Assembly: GCF_048773025.1 (NCBI RefSeq)
Contig: NC_133551.1
Location: 35,542,501 to 35,606,500, forward strand
Reading direction: 5' to 3'
From: Camelus bactrianus
Taxonomy: Eukaryota; Chordata; Mammalia; Artiodactyla; Camelidae
DNA length: 64,000 nt
This document shows, piece after piece, positions 21,901 through 34,600 of this stretch; position 1 is the stretch's first letter; the number at the start of each line of letters is the position of its first letter. Under the pieces are notes generated by a model that searched no databases, was not told where the DNA came from, and worked only from the letters and a program-made list of their open reading frames with translations. Made by a program: the position numbers and the translations under genes.

Positions 21901-24900
21901 TCCTGTATTTTCTAAACTTTCTCTATTTTAGCTCTATGACTTAATTTTTGGCCATGTATATAAGAGAAAATCTTATTCACCAAAAGTGTGAGAATGCTAG
22001 ATAAGGTGGATAAATATGTTAGTGAAGATATACACTGAATTGCTTATTTTAAAAAAGGATCCCAAAATACAGTGGTGTAAAAGAAATTGAAATTTATTTC
22101 TCCATCACAAGTGAGTTCAGGGGGCATTGCCAAGATGGCAGAGTAGAGAAACACGTCTCACCCTCTTCCAGGAATACATCAAATTCTACATGTACATATG
22201 GAGCAGTTATTACAGAATGCCTATTTAAATTTGGCAGAATATCTCTTACGATTGGAAATAAAAGGGACATCCTTAAAAAACCTGGTTAAGACAGCAAAAA
22301 AAGGAAAAGAAAGGATGGAAATTGATATTGGACTTGTCGCCTAGGGAAGGAGCTCCAAAGAAGGAAAAGCACCCTTACAGTGGGAAGCACCCTCACCAGT
22401 GGGGAGGTCAGCTGGAATAGAAAAGAAGCTTCAGAGAAGCACCTGCTTGGCAGACAGAACAGAGAGAAATTGGCACAGAGGGTTTGAACAATCTCTGGCC
22501 TGACACATGAGCTAGTTGGGTTAGGCCAGGATTGGGTGCTAGAGCAAAGGCATGAACACAGGGAGAGGAATGGGCCTGACTGCACAGAGACAGCCTCAGA
22601 GGGCTGGAGTATGGCTTAGCTGAGGCTGGAATTGTGAGCAGAGCAGCCTGGGTCTCCCACACACCACTGCTGGTGTGAATAGTGGGGAGACACACAACAC
22701 AACACAACCATAACAGCCCAGAAAGTGTTGCTCTGTACCATTGGTGACCCACATTCTGAGCAGAAGTGGGGCACTATTCAGACATAGCAGTGTACTCACC
22801 TTGCTCTGGAGAGGTAAAATTTCTGGTGGGCATCTCCTGTCAGAAGCAGGGCTGAAACCTGAGTATATTGCCAAAGATTGTGAGACTACACAGGTGAAAC
22901 TGAGGTTTGTCAAGCCCCCGGCTGTGGTGGCAAATTTTCTCTACTGCTTCCTTTGTGGACCCATGCCTCTGGTACAACCTAGCAGAGTTCAGGTGTGTGG
23001 TGTGAGCTAGTCTGCCATTAGCAGCAGGCCTGTATATGTGAACTCATGGCTGGGTTTTGGGCTTACCCTGTGACTCATGGTGGATTGAGTGCATGACTGC
23101 ATGTGCATTATGACAGGTCTAAGTGGGTGATGTTAGCAGATCTGCCATAGTGACTCTCCGGGTGAAGAAGCTGGGGGAGACTAGGGTGGGTTGATGACTT
23201 ACCAGTGGTTGAGGCAAGAACAACGGCAGTGTCAACAAACTACACTTTGTAAGCCTGCACAATGAGTGACAGACAACACCAAAGAGGGCACTCCCCAGTG
23301 GACATCCTTGAAGGAATACTCAGCTGCTCCTCTCCCAATGGAAGCATTCCACTCATACCTACCACACACCGCAGCTCATAAACTCATCTGAAAGACTCTA
23401 TTCCAACGGCAGAAGAGCAAAAGAGGAGCAGACCTTGCCCCTGTCATGGCTGTGAAAATCACAGAGAAAAGAGGAGATACCACCTAACCACCAGTGCAGG
23501 CTCTGATCAATACAACAGCAATCACATCCCTCCAGTCAAGGGGATAACAGCCACAATAAAGAGGAGGAAAGACATGGCAAATATTCATACTAAAAATAGC
23601 TCTCATGACAAAATTATTACACGGACACAGTCTACACAGGAACACTCCCAGTTTTAAAATTAAAAAAAAAAAAACAGCTCTTCACGACCATAGTAGATAA
23701 ATGTTACACATAAATTCATAGAGTCAGAGAAATATAAGTAAAATGAAGGAGAGGAGCCACTCCCAATTAAAATAAAAAGAAAAGTCCACATAAGAATCAA
23801 CAATTAAATAGACCATGACAGTCAACAAGAACCTGAGTTGAAAAGGAAGTGATAAAGGCACTGAAGGAAATAAGAGAGGCTATTGATAGAAATGCAGATT
23901 ACTGTGAAGAAGAAATAGAAAATATAAACAGGGACCAATTAAAATTAGAAATCTCCATTGCTAAAATAAAAACTGAACTAAAGGTAGTCAAGAGCAGACT
24001 AAATAATGTGGAAGAACAAATAAGTGATTTAGAAGATAGGATAATGGAAATCACCCAATCATTACAGCAGTAAAAAACAACAACAACAACAACAACAACA
24101 AAAGAGAATGCAATATAAGGGCCCTGTGGCATAATATAAAGCCTGCCAGTCCACACATAATAGTGGTCCCAGTTGGAGAAGAAAGAAAAAGGGGGATGAC
24201 AGTATATTTGAAGAAATCATGACCAAAAACTTCCCTAACCTGAAGAAGGAAACAATATCCAAGTACAGAAACAACATAGTGTTCAAAAAAAGATGAACTC
24301 AAACAGACTTACACTTAGACATATTATAATTAGGATGGCTAAGGTAAGATAAAGGAACAATTCTAAAGGCAGCAAGAGAAAAACATAGAGTTAGTTACAA
24401 GGGAACCACTATAAAGCTTTCCACTGATTTCTCTACAGAAGCATTGCCGGCCAGAAGGGAGTGGCAAGATATATTCAGTCCTTAAGAGAAAAATCTGCAA
24501 CATAGAATACTCTACCCAGCAAGACTATCCTTTAGAACAGGAGAGTTAAAGACTTTCTCAAACAAGCAAAAACTGAAAGAATACACCAATACCGAACGTA
24601 TCCTAAAGGAAATATTGAAAGTTCTCCTCTAAATAGAAAAGAAGCAGTGAACTATAGAAAGAGAAGAATACAACTGGAAATATGATAACTACAATGAACA
24701 GCAAGAGAATAAACGTGATGATATAAAAGAGGACAACAAAATCATAAAATGTGGTACAGCGCAGGAAGAAAATGTAGATTTTTTTTTGTTCTTGATCATT
24801 TTAGGAAGTGTTTCAGCCTATATGATTACTGGTCTAAGCAAATAGATATAGTAATGGGTTAAAATTCTTGAAATTCAGGGTAACCAGAAAAAAAAGCATA

Positions 24901-25594
24901 CAATAAGCTCAAAAAACCTAAAAGAATAAAATGAAGATAACAAAAAAGAAAATTATCAAACCACGAAAGGAAAAATGAAAGAACATGAAAGGAACAAAGA
25001 AGAAATACAAAATCAACTGGAAAACAAAGTTTAAAATGGCAATAAACACACATTTATCAATAATTTACATAAACATCATTGGACAAAATGCTTCAATCAA
25101 AAGACATAGAGTGGCAGATTGGATAATAAAACTAGAGCCTACAATATGGTGCCTACAATAGACCACTTTAGGGTGAAGGACACGCTTAGACTGAAAGTGA
25201 TAGGATAGAAAAAGATATTTCATGGAAATGGAAATGACAATGAAATAGGAGTAAGAATACTTATATCAGACAAAATGGACTGTAAAACAAAGGCTGTAAA
25301 GAAAAATCACAAAGACCCTATATCTTGATAAAAGGAGCAATGCGAGAAGATACTACTCTTGTTAACACATATGCACCCAATAGAGAAGCACCTAAATGCA
25401 TAAAACAAATACAGACATAATGGTAGAAATTAATAGAATGCAATAATAATAGGAGAGTTCAACACCCCACTAACATAATTGGACAGTACTTCCAGATAGA
25501 AAATTGATAATATTGATAAGGCAGTGGAGATATTAAATGACACAATACAACAGTTAGATGTAATTGATATTTCCAAGACATTGCATCAAATACA

Positions 25595-25626
<32 letters not shown>

Positions 25627-28600
25627 TTCTTTTCAAGTGCCCATTGAATGTTTTCAATATTAGACATATGCTTGGACACAAAAGAATGCTAAACAAATTT
25701 AAGAGGATAGAAATTATTTCAAGCATCATTTCTGATGGCATGAAACTAGAAACCAATCACAGAAAGAAAACTGAGGGGAAGAAATGACTGCATGGAGACT
25801 AAATGACATGCTATTAAAAAAATAGGTCAATGATAAAATTAACGAAAAAAATTAAAGAGTACCTATGAGACAAATGACAATGAAAACAAAACCACATAAA
25901 TCTATGCGATTCAGCAAAAGCAGCCCTAAGAGGGAAGTTTATGGTGATACAGCTTCCTCAAAACAACAAGAACAGTCTCAAGGAAACATTCTAGCCTGCC
26001 ATCTAAAAGAATACAAAAAAGAAGAACAAACAAAACCTAAGATCAGCAGAAGGAAAGAAAGAATAAAGACTGGGAAGGAAATAAATAAAATAGAGATTAA
26101 AAAACAATAGAATAAATCAATCAAACCAACAGCTGGTTCTTTGAAAGAGTAAACAAAATCAACAAACCTCTGGTAAGCCTCATGAAGAAGAAATGAGAGA
26201 GGATACAAATAAACAAAATAAGAAATGCAAATGGAGATGTTACAAGCAAAATTACACAAGTACAAAAAAAGAAGAAAAAAAAGGAAAGAGAGAGAACTCT
26301 ATCAACAACAGTATGGCAACAAATTGGACCACCTAGAAGGAACGGACAAGTTTCCAGAAACATATAGTCCACCAAAACTGAATCAAGAAGAAATAGATCA
26401 TTTAAACAGACTGATTACTAGAAGTAAAATGGAATCAGCAATTTAAAAACACCTCTCTGAAAACAAAAGTCCAGGATCAGATAGCTTGACTGGGGAATTC
26501 TTCCAAACATACAAGGAAGAACTCATACATGACCTTCTCAGACTCTTTCAAAAGATTGAAAGGAGGGACACTCCCAAATTCATTCTATGAAGCCACCATC
26601 ACCCTGCTACTGAAACCAGACTAAGAAAGTAACAAAAAAGAAAATTACAGGCCAATATCTTTGATGAATATAGATGCAAAAGTTCTCAACAAAATATTAG
26701 CAAACAAAATCCATCAATACCTGAAAAAGATTGTACACTATGATCAATTTGCATTCATCTCAGTTACACAGGATGATTCAAGATATGCAAATCAATCAAT
26801 GTCATACACCACATCAACAAAAGAAAGGACAGAAATTATATGATCATCTCAATAGATGCAGAAAAAGCATTTGGTAAAATTCAACACCCATTAATGATAA
26901 CAACTCTTACCAAAGTGCATATAGTGGGAACATACCTCACCATAATGAAAGCTATTTATGACAGACCACAGCAAACACAATACTCAGTGGTAAAAAGTTG
27001 AAAGCCTTCACACTAAAGTCTGGAACAAGACAAGGATGCCTACTCTAACCACTTCTATTCAACATAGTCTTGGCAGTCCTAGCCACAGCAATCAGACAAG
27101 AAAAAGAAAGAAAAGGGATCCAAATTGGAAGAGAAGAGGTAAAATTGTCACAATATGTGGATGACAAGATATTATATATAGAAAACTCTGAAGGTTCCAC
27201 ACAAAAACTACTAGAACTGATAAAAGGATACAGCAAGCAAGCAGGATACATGATTAACATACAAAAACGTGTTGCCTTTCTGTAGACTAACAATGAGATA
27301 TCAGAAAAAGAAAGTAAAGAATCCCTTTTCAAATTGCATCAAAAAATAAAATGAGTATGTCATTTTAGTAATACATCTGACCAAGGAGGTGAAAGTCTTA
27401 TACGTGGAGAATTACAAAACATTGATTAAGCAATTTAAAGATTATTTAAATAAAAGGGATCTTATGCTCTTGCTTGGGAAGAATCAATGTTGTTAAAATG
27501 GCCATACAACCCAAAGCACTCTACAAATTTCATGTAATTCCTATCAAATTACTCAGGATATTTTACAGAATTAGAACAATAATCCAAAAATTTATATGGA
27601 ATCACAAAAGACTCGGAATTCCTAATGCAATACCAAAGAAAAAGAACGAAGTGGAGGAATGACCCTTGCAGATGTTGGACAATGCTACAGAGCTACAGTA
27701 AACAAAACAGCATGGTTTTGGCACAAAAACAGGCGTATGGACCAATGGAAAAGAATAGAGAGCCCAGCAATAAAAACACATACCTCTGGTCAATTCATCT
27801 TTGACAAAGTGACAAGAATATACAGTGGAGAAAAGACAATCTCTTCAGCAAAAGCAATCTCCTCAGTGTTGGGAAAACTGGACAGCAGCATATAGATCAA
27901 TAAAGTTAGAACACTCCTTCCCACCATACACAAAAATAAACTCAAAATGGCTTAAACACTTAAACACAAGACAAGACACTATAAACTTCCTAGAAGAAAA
28001 CATAGGCAAAACATTTTCTGACATTAATCTTAGCAGTGTTCTTCTAGGGTAGTCTACCCAGGCAATACAAATAAAAGCAAAAATAAACAAATGGGACCTA
28101 ATTAAACTTACAAGGTCTTGCACAGGAAAGGAAACCATAAGCAAAAGAAAACAACAAACAAATGGAAGAAAATATTTGCAAAAAAGGCAACTGACAAGGG
28201 CTGAATTTCCAGAATATATAAACAGCTTGTACAACTGAATAACTGAATAAAAAAAAATCCAATGCACAAATGGGCAAAGACCTCAACAAGTAATACTCCA
28301 GTGAAGACATACAAATGGCCAATAGGCACATGAATAATGTTCAGTATCAGACAAATGTAATTATCAGACAAATTCAAATCAAAACTACAATGATGTATAA
28401 CCTCACACCAGTCAGAAAGGCCATCATCAAATAGTCTACAAATAATAAATGCTGGGGAGGGTGTGGAGAAAAGGGAACCCTCCTACACTGTTGGTAGGAA
28501 TGAATTTTTATGCTGCCATTATGGAAAACCGTATGGAGATTGCTCAAAAAGTAAAAATAGACTTACCATATAATCCGGCAATCCCACTGCTGGGCATATA

Positions 28601-31600
28601 TCTGGAGGGAACTCTAATTCCAAAATATACATGTGCCCCATGTTCCTATCAGCTCTATCTACAATACCCAAGACATGGAAACAACCTAAATGTCCATCAA
28701 CAAATGACTGGATAAGGAAATTGTGGTATGTATATGTGTATGTGTGTGTGTGTTTGTGTGTGTGTATACACACACACACACATATACATAGACACATACA
28801 CATATACATACTATGGAATAATGCTCAACCATAAAATAGAATGAAATAATGCAGCAACATGGTGGACCCTGAGATTTCATTCTAATTGAAGTACTCCAGA
28901 AAGGGAAAGAATAGTACCATATGATAGGACTTTTATATGGAATATTTTAAAAAAAGAAACAAATGAACTTACTTCTAAAACTGAAAGAGACTAACAGACA
29001 CAGAAAACAAAGAAGGTTACCGGGGGAATTGGGGGTGGGAAGGGATAAATTGGGAGTTCAAGATTTACAGATACTACCTACTATATATAAAATAGATAAA
29101 TCACAGTTTGTTTGTTTTTTTACTGTACTGTACATGGCACCATATTCGATATCTTGTTGTAACCTTTTAGGAAAAAGAATATTAAAAGGAATATCTGTAT
29201 GTTTATGTTTGCCTGAAATATTATGCTGTAACCAGAAATTGAAACAGCACTAACTCAAAAGAAATTGAAAACTAAAATTAGTTCAGATGTACACAGGAAG
29301 TCCAGGATAGGAAGGCCACTTTGTAGCATAAAATCACCCAAAGATCCCAGTTCCTTCTATCTTGTTGTTCTCGCCTTGCAACATCTTGTATGAGTTCCAT
29401 TTTCTTGAAGGGAGAAAGGGGCAGGTGGTGAGAAGCACCTTCCAATTAAGGACATGACTCAGTAGATGCACACATCCCCACTGCTCACGTCTCACTGGCC
29501 CCACCTGGAGGAGCTGGGCAATGTGGCCTTTGACTGGGAAGCCATGTGGCCAGCTAACATAGAGGGAGCTCCACCACTCAGAAGAAGAGAAAATATCTTC
29601 ATGCTTTCATTTAAGGATGAGACATGCAGAGACAGGTAGAAAGAGCCCAACTTTACCCACTAGCTATATAGTATACTGCTCCTACATATAACGTAGCAAT
29701 GTCAGAAGGTACCTGGCAGCTGTGAAGCACTCCATGAAAACCTGTTGGAGTGAACTTGAATTTGATTTCCACAGACTGTTCTCAGAAACTTAGCAGAACC
29801 CCAAGAACTACCTGTGAGACCATGAATCTTAGCAGGAACTGACGGGCCCAGGGGATTGGTGAAGCCCTGAAAGTTCATGTCTGCATAACTGTGTTCATGA
29901 GTACAGGATTTTCCTGGAGAGCAGAGCCCTGACACACATTAGATTTTCAAGGATTCTATGATTCAAAGAGAGTAAGAACCCCTTTTATGAAGTTTTATTC
30001 TGTATATACTTAGGTTTCCTTTTTCACCTTATTGGAAAGAAATACTTTTTAACTATAAAAGCATCAAATACTTTGAGACAACATTTTAAAATATAAATTA
30101 TTGAATTAGAGAGAGAATCTTAGCCTTTCTTGTGTGCAGCCTGCATTCCTCCCTCCCCCACACACTCTCTGCTCAGCACTGGTGAGTGTTCAGGGGACAG
30201 ACTGTCTGACCTACTGCCAGTGGGAGTAAGAATTGATACCCTCTTCCTTTTTAGCTTTTCTTTTTGTGTGTCCTTGCTTTGTTGATTTTTCAGATTCAGA
30301 GCTTAGAGTAACAGGAATCTCCTACAACTTTATATCTTGTGTTTCAGTCTCTTGTCTCACTGAGTCACCAGGTCAAATATTTTTTTTTATTCTACACATT
30401 TATTTCCTCCACTTTATTACTTAACGACTGAATCCTACATTTGGAATTTTTATCCTTCATATTAAATTTCCTGTCTATTAATTTTATTTGCCCTTTATAG
30501 CTCCTGACTACTTTTCTATTTATTTTTCTGTTTTTTATGATTTAAGCCTGTTTTAGCTTCCTGAACCATCTTGTTTTTAACTTCTTTTGTTCCCTTGCAC
30601 TCTCTCTCTCTTTTTTACACTGTGTTCTTTTTTGTTATACATTGAAATTTATTCTCTACCTTACAAAGCCTTCCCAGATGACTGTGGCTCCTACATTTAC
30701 CTCCATGTAAAGCAATTGGCCCCATGACTGGAGGGTGTACTTAAGAATTGTCAGACATCACTGTATTTAATACAAAGTGATCACACTGTAAACATGTTTG
30801 ATCCAGTTCTGTTGGACTAGAAATATGCATGGGCAGAGGCTGGCAAAGATGGAACTGTGAGTATGTTCCTTTCAAGAAATTCTAATTGAAGGCTGAGTCC
30901 CTTCCAAGAACAAGCTGAGATTCCAGGTTGTATACATTGTCAGATAGGAGTCATTTAGCTTAACCTGACATTTTCAGCAGTTCCCAAAAACATCTTTACT
31001 GTACATTCTTTATTCATCAAGAAGTCACTTTCATAAATCCCTAGAGTTCATCCAGGCATTTACAAAGATGAAGTAAAAAGCTACCGATTCCCATTCCTGC
31101 CATTTCTTGAACAGAGGCATGTACATCAGAGACAGACAAGCTTAAGATGGAATCTTGGCTCTGCCCTTTCTATCAAAATGGGACAACTCTGCTAGTGATG
31201 AACAAACATTGGTAGAAAACTCTGGACCAAAAGGACCATGGAAGAATTGAGTTTCGAGTTGGTCTTTAATATGGGAGCAGGGTGGTGGAATAAGACTAAA
31301 TCCACAACATTTGCTCCAATGGGGTGATGAGCTGCAGGGAGCTTGGGGTGACATGGGGGAGCATAAGTGGATGGCAGGTGGGGAGGAGGGTCCCCAGACA
31401 TCTGGAGGAAATGAGCCCTTTTGTTTGACACCATGGCCTGCAGCTGGACACAGCCCTGCACACAGGAGGCAGGGACAGGGTCTACTTAGATTTCTCTCTT
31501 GAGGAAACATGTCAGGGAAGACTTTGATTAATGACCATTGACTGCCATTCAAGATATGTGAGCACATACCTGCTCATTTGTGTGGAGTCAGGACACACCT

Positions 31601-34600
31601 ACACACTTTCCCATCCTATTCCTCTTTCTCTCCGAGGCCCCTCACTCTGATTCTCAGTTTCACTCTCTCATTCCACTAAACTCCAAGGTTCTAGCGCCAT
31701 CTCAGGTTCACATCTTTGTCCTTATATCTTATGTAATGCTTGCCAATTGCCCTCCAACACCCAAAGCTCTCTCACCTTGGCTACATTACTTTAGGTGTGA
31801 CTCATTTTCCTTTCCTGAAAGGCAAAGAAAATCATTCCTTCTGTAGGGTGGTTGTGAAGTTAAATGAGATAAAATGTGAAGGTGCTTAACGTGGCACCCA
31901 GGAGATGTGGGTGACTGACCATGAATGCCTTTCTCCAGCTCATCATCCCCGTGCTCTCAACCTCTCTTTGAAGATGACTGTATAAAGTCATGCACACTTG
32001 CACACGGATCCCATTCATTCCCCAGAGGCTGGAGTGGCTTTCTGCCAGGTTCCAGGAATCAAAGTTCCTTTCAAATTCCTGCCTTCCTTGTTCCTTGTAG
32101 AACACTTTGGGGAAGAATAACTTTCCCCTTTATAACTGGACTGCTGAGGCCCAAAATAAATAAAGGAACTTTCCCAAGAACTCACACCAGTAAACCATGG
32201 GGTTAAGATGTGTCTCCAGAGCTAGTGTGCTCTTCTCCACACCTGACCCCAGCCCGTGTTGTTGGAGGGGACTTTCTCCTCTGGTTAAACAGATATGATT
32301 TGCTAGTAAGTCCAGGCTTGCTAGACCAGACACTCATTAAAATGTCTCAGCCTTCCCTGGTGAGTCACATGTACTGAGTCTCTCCCTTCACTAGCCTCTA
32401 AGATGCTTGAGGTTAGAGAATTTGCTTATTTTATTATAGTTGTATCTTTGTGACTGGTCCTTAGGACACATGGTACACGCTCACTCAGTTCAAGTAGGCT
32501 GAACACATGAATGAATGATTGTAAGGAAACTTTATGTCCTGTGGTGAATCAAACCCAAATACAGTTGAGAGGGGGGAAAATGGAAAAAGTTAGAAACATT
32601 CCCTTCAGACCAAGGTGTGCACGTGTGTGCACACACACACACACACACACGCATGCAGCCTCCCTTCAATACAAACTGTACAGACACCCTCATTACTGGA
32701 CACACAGATGTGCATATTCAGCTGTGACTGTTTTACTCTTTTCCAGTTCGTGAAGAAGTATGGGAATGTTCTTAGGCTGGAATTCGGTGATTTGTCTTCG
32801 GTTGTCATAACTGGATTGCCCTTAATCAAAGAAGTCCTTGTCCACCAGGGCGAAAACTTTGTGAACCGCCCCAAAGCCCCTTTCACAGAACGTCTCTTTA
32901 TGAACAAAGGTAAGTGCCTGGACTAATGTGATGTATATGTTGGATACTCCTGTCGTCTGTGACAGATGCCTTGGTGACTTAATGCTCCAACACTCCCAGG
33001 GTCCAGGCCCATCATAAAGTTCCTGCCCCTGAAGGAAGCTGAGTGCCTGCATTCCCCACTGAAGGCCAGTCCTCTAGGACCCTGGCCGGGTCAACCCCAA
33101 TGTCAGGGATTTGGGAGAAGCTGTGTCACCTGCATGAAGTCACTCTGGGAGCTTTGATAAATCAGTGTCCTCCTCACTCAATGATGTGATATGTTTTATA
33201 AGGAGAGAAAACCATGCGTTCTTGGTGGCTGTTTCTGCTTTCCCATTGACATCTCTTCCCCTAGGAAATGGATGTGGATCATTTACTTTCTGCTGAGTAT
33301 GTGATACCTCGGTGCCTCTAGTTTCTTTTCCTTTAATATTGAGGTTGTGCCTCACAACATATCTCTAGCCTTTGGGTCTGTATTAGAACAGTTTGGCATG
33401 AATACTTAAAATGATCATTAAATAAACTTACACATTGAAAATTCTACATGAAAAATTCAAATACTTTATTCTAACAAAGCACCCATCTTTTAGGTGCTTC
33501 TCAATTATTCTTTGAAATATTGTACCCATTACCTCTACATCCATTCACTCTTATTTGTAATCTGCCCTGTGACACCTGGTGGCAGACACGACTGATGTAA
33601 CAGTGAGTAGGACAAAAAAAAATCCTTGCCATCATGTAACCTACATTCTATTCAGAAATACAGTATCAATTAGTCTAATAATTTAAAGCCTTAGTGTTTG
33701 AAGTGCACCTGCACTTACTAGGGGTATATCATCTAGTCCTGAGGTTCAAAAAGGCTAATGTATGTAAGTGACAGTTAATTTAGGAAACTGAGGAAGCAAC
33801 AAGGCAGAGGGAATAGAATACGAAAAGTCTCTGAGGAGGGAAGGAGGGAAGGAGGGAGGTGAACTTGAGGAACTGAAAGGGGGCCAGTGTGGCAGAGCAT
33901 GGATTAAATGGAGGTGAAGCTGCTGAGTTTGGCCAGGATCCTTCAGGCATGTTCTTGTTAAGGATGCTGCTTTTATCTGAACAACAATGGAAACTCTCAG
34001 ATGGTTTAAGCAGAGAAAGGAGTCATCATGTTTACAAAGTGAAATTGAAGACTAATCTAGGCTGTAATGTCAAGAATACAATAAAGAGATAAAGAGACCA
34101 TTGCAGCATTTTTGGTTAGAGAAGCTGGGAGCTTGGACTACAGTAGATTAGACCAGGATAGTGGCTGTGAAGTTACATGGATTTAAGAACTTCAGGAGGT
34201 AAATCCAGTAAGACATGATGACCTAATGGGGAGAGGATGAGGTATTGAGGTGGACACCCAAGTGGGTGATAAAGAGAAGAAGGAACATTTGGGGAAAGAC
34301 AAGGTGTGGGCTGGCTGGGGTGGGGTGTTGTGTGGAGCAAATGAGGAATTGAGTCATGGACATGCTGAGTTTGAAATCCTTTAAGTCAGCAGAGTCAAGC
34401 AGACAACTGTATGCACGCCTCGAGCTGAGAGTCAGACATAGATATTCACTATCAGTAGATGTCATTAAAATTCTAGGAGTTAATGAGTTTTGCTCAGAAA
34501 TGGAGGATAGGGTAGGAAGACAAGAGGCTGGAAGATCATGAATCTTGAAGAACTGCATCATTTTGAAATTCGATAGAAGTAGATGAATTAACCAAAATAT

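Larger units (their letters stand above)
22093..29256 (+). mobile_element. Older full-length LINE-1, sense, in intron 1
   Basis: The 5' end GCATTGCCAAGATGGCAGAG is near 22124. ORF1 remains lie at about 23830-24630 (coiled coil [20 protein letters not shown]), ORF2 remains from 25036 (GCAATAAACACACATTTATC) to about 28970, with a YVDD-type catalytic motif near 27155-27170. A 14-bp repeat, AAAAGAAATTGAAA, at 22079-22092 and 29257-29270 is the likely target site duplication. The frames carry many shifts and stops. The same insertion is in unit C from about 62278, so it predates the B/C duplication. Confidence 0.85.

Noticed and set aside
24072-24105. (CAA)n run in the sense L1 as a coding polyglutamine or polythreonine tract
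   Set aside because: It lies after the stop of an ORF1 remnant in a decayed L1.
25591-25626. CA run considered as part of a spaced repeat array
   Set aside because: It is a plain dinucleotide microsatellite with no spacers.
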